IMG/VR virus record: IMGVR_UViG_3300032307_000731
Location: 51,164 to 115,163 of that record
Direction: 5' to 3' (one strand)
Length of the DNA stretch: 64,000 bases
Origin: a virus
Shown: in pieces, positions 1 through 7,138 of the stretch
Numbering within the stretch: the stretch's first letter is position 1
How the letters are laid out: the number at the start of each line of letters is the position of its first letter
Program-made: the position numbers and the translations under genes
Notes under the pieces: model-generated
The model's input: the letters and a program-made list of their open reading frames with translations, nothing else
Told to the model about the DNA's origin: nothing
Databases searched by the model: none

Positions 1-10
1 GTGATGGTAT

Positions 11-40
11 AAAAAAAGTGGTCTTAGGACCACTTTTGTT
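11..40. terminator. Bidirectional intrinsic terminator
   Basis: A 10-bp perfect stem (14-23 paired with 28-37, loop ttag) is flanked by seven A on the left and a T-rich run on the right. It therefore has the terminator form on both strands. It lies just beyond the stop codon of the minus-strand gene ending at 43 and probably ends that operon. Confidence 0.85.
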
Positions 41-42
41 TT

Positions 43-378
43 TTAAGATTGTTTTAATCCATCTGAAGATAATATATACCAATTACCTGCGACATATCTA
101 AATTCAATACATGCAAATTTGTCGGCAACTATTTCATCATATTCTTCATCTATTTTACCGATATCTGGTTTAATTGTTAGATTTGTCATCGATTTTACTA
201 CCACATGGTCAGTTGTTTTTGAATCTAATATAATTACTGATTGTGCGACTCCTCGTACGATAACACAACTTTCTCCTGTAGTCCTGTAGTCTAACTCAGA
301 AACTACTGAAATTTCTGAAGTATCTATGGTTAGTCCATTTATTATTTTTCTTGATGGTATTGATTTTACTATTGCCAT
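43..378 (-). CDS. Hypothetical protein, 111 aa
   Basis: I do not recognise this protein. It is rich in Val, Ile and Thr with alternating hydrophobic residues, which suggests a small beta-rich fold. It ends in a Trp-containing strand (about residues 95-105) followed by a short tail. It has no signal peptide, Cys motif or membrane segment. It is the last gene of the minus-strand block, begins one base after the stop of the upstream virion-like gene, and is followed directly by a strong hairpin terminator. Co-transcription with a neck/connector-like gene makes a minor virion protein (for example a decoration protein) plausible, but nothing in the sequence proves it. Confidence 0.7.
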   Translation of the reverse strand: MAIVKSIPSRKIINGLTIDTSEISVVSELDYRTTGESCVIVRGVAQSVIILDSKTTDHVVVKSMTNLTIKPDIGKIDEEYDEIVADKFACIEFRYVAGNWYILSSDGLKQS

Positions 379-379
379 A

Positions 380-1501
380 TTATATTACGTAAATTTGTCG
401 AGGCATTGCTCTAAATTTCATTTGTTTGTTTAAGTTTTCTGCGATTAACGCTTCTCGTTCCATTACTTTTTCAGGTCTTAATCTTGTTAACCATCCTTCG
501 GCACCTGTAAGTTCTTCAAGTAATTTTGTTTTTTCATCCTTTGCCTCAGTTGATAAAGATTGGTAATCCATCGTTAATTCACTATCAGGTGTTTTAAGAT
601 TTCCACTATATTTTCCTCTAACTCTTGCTAAAGTTTCTTTACAATATGCCGTAAACCATCTTCTAACCCATTGTTGTCCCGGAACGTTTAGGTCTTCCCA
701 ACTTAATTCTTCAAGTGGTACATCTGTTGGTAATTTAATTACATCAGGATTATTTTTTAAACAATCCGCTCTATTGTCAGGTGTTACATCATAATACCAA
801 TACCAAACTGCTTTACCAACATATTGTCCATAACTTGACCAGTTGAATCTTCCTCCCGGTGTATTGTATAAGTGAATGTTTTTCTTACCATCAGGTAAAC
901 CTGTTATTCTATATGTTAAAGAGCCACCTAAAATTCTGTTAAGAATATTTGATTCTTGTGCTCTGATTAAGTAATCGAATCCTGACATCATAAAGTAAGA
1001 CCCCTGATTACCCATTTGAGCAAAACCTGCTTCACTAGCACCAAGTCCAACACCACCAAAAGGACCTGCCATACCACCTAATCCAAGATTATATGGACGG
1101 TCACTAAACCATAAAAGTTCGTTAACTTCTCTACCTGCGGGAATTTCATATGTTTGGACATTCTTCTCAAGAATAAAATAATCTTTCTTTAACACCCAAG
1201 GACCTTCAGTTTGAAGACCGACGATTTTAGAATACGAATAACTAAACTGTTGTTCAAAATCCATGGTTCGAGTAATCAAAGCTTTTGCAACTGATTTCTC
1301 ATTCATGTTTAGGTTAACTAAATTAACCCATTGACTATCTATTAACCATTGAAGAACATATTCTTCATAGTCACCTATAGATAATTCCATTAACGAGTCC
1401 ATCATTTCATCCTCAAGTTCAACACTTCTAAGTGGTGCACCTAATTGATGTTTGACTCTAGTATAAATTTTACTTCTTTCTGGTTCCGGTATAACTGCCA
1501 T
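380..1501 (-). CDS. Virion structural protein, neck/connector-like, 373 aa
   Basis: The N-terminal 60 residues have a Lys/Arg-rich helix, then a LGAPLRSVEL-type segment, then an acidic helix (about residues 28-50). This resembles a family of virion proteins common in marine T4-like phages (pattern R-x-LGxPxxxIEL, acidic helix, later EGPWVLKKDYFIL and IPAGREVNELLW). Residues 145-175 are a Gly/Met-rich loop. In related phages such proteins are annotated as virion structural or neck components; the exact T4 counterpart (gp13-like is one option) is inference. The gene is read leftwards with the SOD-fusion gene upstream. A minus-strand TATTTATA lies only a few bases before the ATG, probably too close to be this gene's promoter. 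Confidence 0.55.
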   Translation of the reverse strand: MAVIPEPERSKIYTRVKHQLGAPLRSVELEDEMMDSLMELSIGDYEEYVLQWLIDSQWVNLVNLNMNEKSVAKALITRTMDFEQQFSYSYSKIVGLQTEGPWVLKKDYFILEKNVQTYEIPAGREVNELLWFSDRPYNLGLGGMAGPFGGVGLGASEAGFAQMGNQGSYFMMSGFDYLIRAQESNILNRILGGSLTYRITGLPDGKKNIHLYNTPGGRFNWSSYGQYVGKAVWYWYYDVTPDNRADCLKNNPDVIKLPTDVPLEELSWEDLNVPGQQWVRRWFTAYCKETLARVRGKYSGNLKTPDSELTMDYQSLSTEAKDEKTKLLEELTGAEGWLTRLRPEKVMEREALIAENLNKQMKFRAMPRQIYVI

Positions 1502-1524
1502 AACTATAAATATATTGTTAAATA

Positions 1525-3057
1525 TTATTGTATATCATATAATAAAGAATCTAATGGAAATAAAAAGTTACCATTAACAATTACAGGTTTTTTATCAAAA
1601 ACTAAAACATTTTTACCTTTTTGAAAAATCATTAAATCCGTTTTATACATTTTAACACTTGCGGTTCCCTCAAGTAAAATACCCTCATCTGTTATCTTTT
1701 TTTCTCGGAAAGGTTTAACTTGAGCGGTTTTAGTTACACCATCTTTGGTTATCTCTAAATCAATTCCACCAATTCCATCTCTTTTACTTCCAAGTTCACC
1801 AACAATTTCAACTTTAACACCTTTACCAAAATATCTTCTTAATATTGAAGCTGTTATCTCTTCACGTTTTGAACCCGCAGCATCCTTAACAATTAAGACC
1901 TTTAACAAGTTTTGAAATGTTGAACTCTCTCGATTAAATATTTTAAATTTATAATAGTTAATTGCTGAAACAAATCTTGTAGCTTCTTTTTTTTGTTCTT
2001 CAATATTTTTATTTCTAAAATTAATTGGTGGTTCTTTTGTTAATTTTGTAATAACTTGATTTAAATCATTTAATAAAATACAGAATGTTGTGTAATTCGT
2101 ATTTAATTTATTAATTATTGACCGACCTGGTCCTTCTAAGTCATAGACACCTGACATTTGGTTATTACTTGGATTTTGAATATAATTTTCGGAAAAAACT
2201 TCTTTCAAAATCCTATCAATACCATGCATATAAATCCATTTAACATCTTCGTTAGTGTTAAATAAAGTTCTATAAAATTCGTTTTCAGATGATGAACACA
2301 TTTCTGATTTACCTTCACTTAATATTAGTCTCATTTTTGTGGACTCTAAAAGTTTTGTTTCAGTTTTCATTTCATATAATTTGGAAACAAAATTCCAATT
2401 CACAACTTTCCAAAAGTTTGAGATATACTCATCTCTCTTATTCCTATACTTTAGATAGTAAGCGTGTTCCCATAAATCTAATCCTAATAGTGGGAATCCA
2501 CCACCTTCGATAACATTCATTAGTGGGTTATCTTGGTTTGGGGTAGACATAATTTTTAAAGTATTTCTTGATGTTAAAACTAACCATACCCAACCCGAAC
2601 CAAATCGTTCTTTTGCAATTTTTTCAAATTCTTTTTTAAAGGTAGGAAAACTACCATATTGTTTGGTAATTTTATTTAAAAGTTCCCCTTTAAGTTTTGT
2701 GGGTGTTGGTGATAACATATTCCAAAACAATGCGTGGTTAAATGCACCTCCGGCATTATTTCGAATTGTTTTATCAAATCGACTAATTGTTTTAATTATT
2801 TGAATTAGTTCTAAATCCCCGTATTTTTTCTTTGAAAGAGCGTCATTCAATTTATCCACGTATCCCTTGTAATGTTTGTTGTAGTGAAATTCCATTGTTT
2901 CGGGGTCAATGAATTGTTTCAAGGCTGAGTAAGAGTAAGGTAATTTTTCAATCCCTATTTTCTTCATTTCTGTAATCAACAGATTTTTTTCCTTAAGTAC
3001 GTGGTTCCCAAGGATTGTTGTTTCTAATTGTTGAATTTTTTGTTCTATTTTTTTCAT
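1525..3057 (-). CDS. Mn-type superoxide dismutase domain fused to a PD-(D/E)XK-like nuclease domain, 510 aa
   Basis: Residues about 38-228 form a complete Fe/Mn superoxide dismutase. Metal ligands H58, H108, D194 and H198 are all present, as are second-shell Y66, the GSGWVWLV core and the WEHAYYLKYRN motif. G104 and Q175 (in PNQDNPL) match the Mn-type pattern rather than the Fe-type Gln in the earlier helix. A 34-residue helical extension precedes it. Residues about 240-395 are an unrecognised helical linker domain. Residues about 396-500 carry E398/E399, then GGIDLEI (D433) and AQVKPF (Q446-x-K448). This is the E...D-x(12)-Q-x-K arrangement of PD-(D/E)XK nuclease folds, so this part is a candidate nuclease. 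SOD converts superoxide to peroxide and oxygen. A minus-strand TATTTATA at 3079-3086 probably promotes it. SOD identity is strong; the nuclease call is inference. Confidence 0.85.
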   Translation of the reverse strand: MKKIEQKIQQLETTILGNHVLKEKNLLITEMKKIGIEKLPYSYSALKQFIDPETMEFHYNKHYKGYVDKLNDALSKKKYGDLELIQIIKTISRFDKTIRNNAGGAFNHALFWNMLSPTPTKLKGELLNKITKQYGSFPTFKKEFEKIAKERFGSGWVWLVLTSRNTLKIMSTPNQDNPLMNVIEGGGFPLLGLDLWEHAYYLKYRNKRDEYISNFWKVVNWNFVSKLYEMKTETKLLESTKMRLILSEGKSEMCSSSENEFYRTLFNTNEDVKWIYMHGIDRILKEVFSENYIQNPSNNQMSGVYDLEGPGRSIINKLNTNYTTFCILLNDLNQVITKLTKEPPINFRNKNIEEQKKEATRFVSAINYYKFKIFNRESSTFQNLLKVLIVKDAAGSKREEITASILRRYFGKGVKVEIVGELGSKRDGIGGIDLEITKDGVTKTAQVKPFREKKITDEGILLEGTASVKMYKTDLMIFQKGKNVLVFDKKPVIVNGNFLFPLDSLLYDIQ

Positions 3058-3078
3058 ATGTTTGGATTAACCATTACA

Positions 3079-3086
3079 TATAAATA
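3079..3086 (-). promoter_or_regulatory. Putative phage promoter TATTTATA upstream of the SOD-fusion gene
   Basis: Read on the minus strand this is TATTTATATG, beginning 29 nt before the ATG at 3057. It is the same core found before many plus-strand genes in the window. It lies in the 42-base gap after the helicase gene. Confidence 0.5.
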
Positions 3087-3099
3087 ATCAAAAAATAGT

Positions 3100-4854
3100 T
3101 TAACGACGCATTTCATTAATTCTCTTTAATATTTCTTCCGCGGCATCAGCTGTATTTTGATTATCTCCCATGACGGTGGCTATCACTTGTTTTTTATTAT
3201 GTAGTATGTCGTAAATAATACCCTCAATAGTATTTTCAAAAATTGGGTAATAAACTAATACATTATTTTTTTGACCATAACGATATGCTCGGTCTTCCGC
3301 TTGTGCGTGGTCAGATGGTAAAAATGATAAATCATTAAAGATAACAGCTTCGGCGGATGTTAAAGTAATACCAACACCAGCGGCTTTAATATTACCAACA
3401 AATACTTTTACTTTTTCGTTTTCTTGAAATTGGTCCACACTAAATTGTCTTTCAACCTTTGACATTGACCCATCAAGTTTAACCGCAGCTTTCCCAAAAT
3501 GTTCTGTTATTTTATTTAATGAATCAGTAAAATTACAGAATATAATAACTTTTTTATCTTGTTCTATAATGTTCTCAGCTATCTCGATAGTTTGTGCAAT
3601 TTTTTCATCGGCAATAATTTGACGAACTTTGGTCAGTTTGGTAAATTGTACCGTTAAAGATTTTGATTCTTCCGGATTTTTTTCATACCAATTATAGTAG
3701 TCACCCATTACTTCCTCGTATACTTTTGATTTTAATCTCAAATATACTGGTGTAATAATTTTGTCGGGTAAATCTAATACATTTTCTTTTAACCTTCTTA
3801 AGGTTAGACCTACGGTTCTATCTCTCAATTCTTCAAGGTTTGATGCTCCTTGAACGTTCCAAATTTTTCTTGGACCAACTTTAAATTGAAAACCGGCACA
3901 ATAACGAATAACATATGCCATCCAATTCTTGGCAACAGGTGAATCAATTAAACTAAGTAAATTAAAATAATCGATTGGACGGGATGTCATTGGTGTACCG
4001 GTTAACAACCATAATCTATCAACACTCTTGGTGATGTCGTTAATAAGTTTTGTTCTTTGAGCTTGGGCATTTTTGATATAGTGTGCCTCATCAATAATAA
4101 TTAAATCGAATTTGGACATTAAAATTAACGACTCATCTTTTTTCTTAGGGTCGTGAAAATTTTTAATAATATCGTAATTAACAATAACAAAATCATCTTC
4201 TGTACTAAATTGTTTTCCTTCAGATATGAATATACTTCGGTCTGAATAATTTTCTATTTCTCGTTTCCAGTTAATTTTTAAAGTTGCCGGACAAATTATT
4301 AAAATTTTCTTTGCTCCGGTTTCTAACGCGGCTATAATAGTTGATGTGGTTTTACCAAGACCCATATCATCGGCAAGGATAAACTTTTTATTCTCAACTA
4401 ATTTTTGGATTGCCTCTTTTTGATGTTCAAGAGGTGGACGATTAGAATATTTTGAATAATCTATTACAACATCTTTAACCGAATTATCTTTAATGATTGC
4501 GGCTTTTGGTAACCAAAAGTGGTGGAATTCCTCATTCTCAAATACTTTACCCCAAATATGATACGCCTTTTCTTTATCACATAATAGTTTTTCTACCCAA
4601 ACTTTTTGTGGTATTTCCGTGTATAGTTTATCGTCGGCGAGTTTTTGAGCAAAGTAGGCATCAAGTATTACCCATTTTTTTGCAACTTTGGGTTGTTTGT
4701 CATGATTATTAACAATATATTCTGATTGACTCCTTGTTGGATAAAACTTTCTGTTTAATTGAGATTTACGTTTTAATTCAATTAAATAATTATTACCCCC
4801 TTCATAAGTTTCCAATAGGGATAACGCCTTTGACTCTATACTAGTATTTTCCAT
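3100..4854 (-). CDS. SNF2-family DNA-dependent ATPase/helicase, 584 aa
   Basis: This is a two-lobe superfamily 2 helicase with SNF2-type motifs: Q-like EHQ about 143, Walker A DMGLGKT 163-169, motif Ia CPATLKINW 188-196, DEAH box 255-258, motif III LTGTPMTSRP 284-293, motif IV-like KVIIFCNF 435-442, motif V AAGVGITLT 491-499 and motif VI QAEDRAYRYGQ 518-528. The RxxQ-type arginine finger and the short C-terminal bridge resemble SMARCAL1/RapA-like enzymes more than T4 UvsW. The N-terminal 135 residues are an unrecognised accessory domain. It probably translocates on phage or host DNA, remodelling forks or removing proteins. Its ATG overlaps the SET-domain stop codon (TAATG), so translation of the two is likely coupled. 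Confidence 0.92.
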   Translation of the reverse strand: MENTSIESKALSLLETYEGGNNYLIELKRKSQLNRKFYPTRSQSEYIVNNHDKQPKVAKKWVILDAYFAQKLADDKLYTEIPQKVWVEKLLCDKEKAYHIWGKVFENEEFHHFWLPKAAIIKDNSVKDVVIDYSKYSNRPPLEHQKEAIQKLVENKKFILADDMGLGKTTSTIIAALETGAKKILIICPATLKINWKREIENYSDRSIFISEGKQFSTEDDFVIVNYDIIKNFHDPKKKDESLILMSKFDLIIIDEAHYIKNAQAQRTKLINDITKSVDRLWLLTGTPMTSRPIDYFNLLSLIDSPVAKNWMAYVIRYCAGFQFKVGPRKIWNVQGASNLEELRDRTVGLTLRRLKENVLDLPDKIITPVYLRLKSKVYEEVMGDYYNWYEKNPEESKSLTVQFTKLTKVRQIIADEKIAQTIEIAENIIEQDKKVIIFCNFTDSLNKITEHFGKAAVKLDGSMSKVERQFSVDQFQENEKVKVFVGNIKAAGVGITLTSAEAVIFNDLSFLPSDHAQAEDRAYRYGQKNNVLVYYPIFENTIEGIIYDILHNKKQVIATVMGDNQNTADAAEEILKRINEMRR

Positions 4855-5222
4855 TATTCAAACACACTACCATTACCATAGTTTATTAACAATTCTTCCT
4901 CTTCATTAATATCTCTTAATGCAAAATATACAAATGTTCGTTCTTCATTATTTGTGTACCAATCAACATTTGGTGTTTCAGAGTGATTGTAATATGAACC
5001 ATAACCCAACACCAACGCATGTTCATCCCAATTTTCAGAACGAGGATAGCAAAATGAATAATTTGAAAAAACCGGTATTTTTTCCTTAGAATTTTGAGGA
5101 AAAGAAAGAAAAGGGCATACATCTATTACTTCACCTTTTTTTATGGTTTGTGAAGAAAAAACCCCTAAATTATGTAAGGGACTGTCTTTTAAATATATTT
5201 TAGTTGGAGGACTGATTTTCAT
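4854..5222 (-). CDS. SET-domain protein (putative lysine methyltransferase), 122 aa
   Basis: This is a minimal SET domain with no pre- or post-SET region. LGVFSSQTIKKGEVI (19-33) matches the SAM-binding GxG-type start, although the first Gly is replaced by Asn18. YYNHSETPNVDW (77-88) supplies the conserved N-H-S-x-x-P-N segment. EEELLINYG (108-116) supplies the catalytic-Tyr strand (Tyr115). The length is close to that of compact viral SET proteins such as vSET of chlorella viruses. It should transfer methyl groups from SAM to protein lysines; the substrate is unknown. It is the first gene of the leftward block, one base overlapping the SNF2 gene, and is divergent from the neck gene at 5295. 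A pairing of SET and SNF2 genes suggests action on DNA-bound proteins, but that is inference. Confidence 0.85.
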   Translation of the reverse strand: MKISPPTKIYLKDSPLHNLGVFSSQTIKKGEVIDVCPFLSFPQNSKEKIPVFSNYSFCYPRSENWDEHALVLGYGSYYNHSETPNVDWYTNNEERTFVYFALRDINEEEELLINYGNGSVFE

Positions 5223-5294
5223 ATTTCTTTAAATATAGTTAATAACCGAGTATTTATCAATATATGAAAATAACACAACAAAAACATTATTAAT
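5223..5294. promoter_or_regulatory. Divergent intergenic promoter region
   Basis: This AT-rich 72-base gap separates the leftward block (SET first) from the rightward block (neck gene first). It holds TATTTATCAATA (5251-5262) in the plus direction, 44 nt before the ATG at 5295. No clear counterpart was seen for the minus strand. Confidence 0.5.
5251..5262 (+). promoter_or_regulatory. Putative phage promoter motif
   Basis: TATTTATCAATA begins 44 nt upstream of the neck-gene ATG and matches the recurrent core TATTTATnA. Confidence 0.55.
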
Positions 5295-5807
5295 ATGCAA
5301 AAATTAGTTCCAATAACAAGACTAGGTAAATTCTTTGGTGCTGAAGATTATGCTTTGGATATTGGTATGGGTGAAGAATGGTTATTGGGAGATATGAACT
5401 TTACCGTAATTCTTTACCGTATTGATAGATATAAAACCAAAACGGATGATGTTTATGGTGAGGTAACGGAAGATGGTATTCAATTTATGGCACCTGTTGA
5501 ATTACAAGGATTAGTTCAAGTTATGGCACCAACCTCTAAGAATTATGGAAATTCACGAGTTGAATTACAAGAACCTGGTAATATGAAATTTTCATTGTAT
5601 CAAAAAACTCTTGACGATATGGGTGTTGAGATATTCCAAGGGGATTATCTTGGGTATTATGAAACTGAAGATAGAGTTAGATATTATGTTGTAAGTGATG
5701 ATGGATATGTTAGGTCAGATAATAAACATACATATGGAGGATACAAACCATTCTACAGAAGTGTTGTTGCAACTTATGTAAGTGAAAACGAATTTAGAGG
5801 AATATAA
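5295..5807 (+). CDS. Neck protein candidate (T4 gp14-like), 170 aa
   Basis: The order of elements resembles gp14-type neck proteins. A strand with a Tyr-Arg pattern (ILYRIDRYKTKTDD) runs into VYGE (54-57), then comes a PVELQGLVQV strand, a KFSLYQKTL segment and an EIFQGDYLGYYETE 'GD' loop. A C-terminal strand pair with YGGYKPFYRSVVATY follows. It lacks signal or membrane segments. At 170 aa it is shorter than T4 gp14 (256 aa). Its position before the gp15-like, sheath and tube genes supports a role in closing the head and docking the tail. The stop codon overlaps the next ATG (TAATG). Assignment rests on pattern similarity, so it is moderate. Confidence 0.55.
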   Translation: MQKLVPITRLGKFFGAEDYALDIGMGEEWLLGDMNFTVILYRIDRYKTKTDDVYGEVTEDGIQFMAPVELQGLVQVMAPTSKNYGNSRVELQEPGNMKFSLYQKTLDDMGVEIFQGDYLGYYETEDRVRYYVVSDDGYVRSDNKHTYGGYKPFYRSVVATYVSENEFRGI

Positions 5808-6196
5808 TGGAATACGTAATAAAAGAGAGTAAATTATTTAATGCCATCTATCAGTATATTAATGGGTCTTATGATTTGACTAAAATTGATTTTTTTAATC
5901 CAACCACTTGGAATGATGATGAACATGATGACAAAGAAAATCCATATATTACGGAGTTTTTCAATACAGAATATGATGGTGATTATGATGAAAATGGGAT
6001 GTTATTTATTTATATTGTAAAGGAATATTATTCAGATGAACCTTCAAGACAATCTTTTATAAATCAAACACCAATTTTAATTGTTAATGATTATGGAAAA
6101 TTAGAAACAATGTTTGGTGAATATTGGAAAGACCCTTTTAAAAAATGGTTTGAAAATAAATTTGAATTACCTGTTAAAACAATTGTTGCTGATTAA
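5807..6196 (+). CDS. Hypothetical acidic protein, paralogue A, 129 aa
   Basis: I do not recognise this acidic, Tyr-rich protein. It starts with a short leader, MEYVIKESKLFNAIYQYI, containing I5-K6-E7, the [IL]-x-E form cut by the T4 prohead protease. The C-terminal 50 residues (QSFINQTPIL, then WxDPFKKWFENKFELPVK) are shared with the next gene, while the middle acidic part differs. The two genes are a tandem duplication. It is linked by TAATG overlaps to the neck candidate upstream and its paralogue downstream, so it is probably a late gene product. A packaged internal head protein is one possibility. Confidence 0.8.
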   Translation: MEYVIKESKLFNAIYQYINGSYDLTKIDFFNPTTWNDDEHDDKENPYITEFFNTEYDGDYDENGMLFIYIVKEYYSDEPSRQSFINQTPILIVNDYGKLETMFGEYWKDPFKKWFENKFELPVKTIVAD

Positions 6197-6597
6197 TGGA
6201 ATACGTAATAACAGAGAGTAGATTATTTAATGCTATCTATCAGTATCTTGATAGTTATCTAAACCCAAACGAAATTGATTGGGTTTATGGAGTTGGTACT
6301 GATGAAGATGGTTATGAGGATATAGATAAGGATGATGAAAACTTTTTAATGTTCTTTAAAGGAGAGTGGAATGGGGAAGATGATACTGACATAGTTTTTT
6401 ATTATTTTGATGTGGATTATTATGAAAATAGTCCATCAACTAAATCGTTTAGAAATCAAGCACCTATTTTAGAAGTTATGGGTAAATATGGTGAACATTT
6501 AGACACTATGTTTGATGACCATTGGGTCGAACCTATGAAAAAATGGGTTCAAGATAATTTTAAATTACCGGTTAAATCGGTATCAACACATTATTAA
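6196..6597 (+). CDS. Hypothetical acidic protein, paralogue B, 133 aa
   Basis: This is the second copy of the tandem pair. The leader MEYVITESRLFNAIYQYL differs from paralogue A at few positions and keeps I5-T6-E7. The DNA of the first 51 bases differs from the other copy at only about three positions, although the middle of the proteins has diverged strongly. The conserved C-terminal segment is SFRNQAPIL ... EPMKKWVQDNFKLPVKS. The function is unknown. The zinc-ribbon gene starts two bases after its stop. Confidence 0.8.
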   Translation: MEYVITESRLFNAIYQYLDSYLNPNEIDWVYGVGTDEDGYEDIDKDDENFLMFFKGEWNGEDDTDIVFYYFDVDYYENSPSTKSFRNQAPILEVMGKYGEHLDTMFDDHWVEPMKKWVQDNFKLPVKSVSTHY

Positions 6598-6599
6598 TA

Positions 6600-7133
6600 A
6601 TGAAAGTATTAGTTAAAGAATCTCAATTAAGAAGAATATTTGAAATTGTCACAAAAGATAAAGTAATTTGTGACGAGTGTGGTTGGTCATGGGATTTAGC
6701 TGATGGTGGTGACGACCCTTATATTTGTCATAAATGTGGTCATGATAATGAAGAAAAAAAACATATAGGTGATAGAGTTATGGTGTATTATAATCTACAT
6801 AAGCATACTTTTTCAGTTACTTATGATGGTAGGGTTATAACTCATGCTGACTATGTTAAATTAACAGATGTTGAATTTAGGGTAAGACAAGGTGGTAGAG
6901 AAAAAGTTATTAAAGAAAAAAGAAAAAATGTTCATTCGTTTGTGATTGGTACTTTAGTGGATTATTGTAAATACCCATGTGAAAACCTACCGGATGAACC
7001 GAATAATAATATTGTTACATACAACCCTTACAAATATAATACTTATGTAATGAAGGGTACTGAAGAGCCAGTATATCGAGCAAATGAGGTCGATATGATT
7101 AATTTAAAGAATAAATTATTTATAATAAGTTAA
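6600..7133 (+). CDS. Zinc-ribbon protein with leader motif, 177 aa
   Basis: The leader MKVLVKESQLRRIFEIV contains V5-K6-E7 followed by Ser, very like the two preceding proteins. Residues 23-45 form a four-cysteine zinc ribbon: CDEC ... CHKC, with the acidic spacer DLADGGDDPYI between the two CxxC knuckles. The rest (60-177) is basic in the middle (EKVIKEKRKN) and has no recognised domain; a YNPYKYNTY segment lies near the C-terminus. The ribbon could bind nucleic acid or stabilise a small fold. The gene is tightly packed (2 bases from the upstream stop, 5 bases to the next ATG). The function is not known. Confidence 0.8.
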   Translation: MKVLVKESQLRRIFEIVTKDKVICDECGWSWDLADGGDDPYICHKCGHDNEEKKHIGDRVMVYYNLHKHTFSVTYDGRVITHADYVKLTDVEFRVRQGGREKVIKEKRKNVHSFVIGTLVDYCKYPCENLPDEPNNNIVTYNPYKYNTYVMKGTEEPVYRANEVDMINLKNKLFIIS

Positions 7134-7138
7134 AAAAA

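Noticed and set aside
1505-1512. TATTTATA on the minus strand before the connector-like gene
   Set aside because: It begins only 11 bases before the ATG, so transcription would start inside the gene; probably chance in AT-rich DNA.
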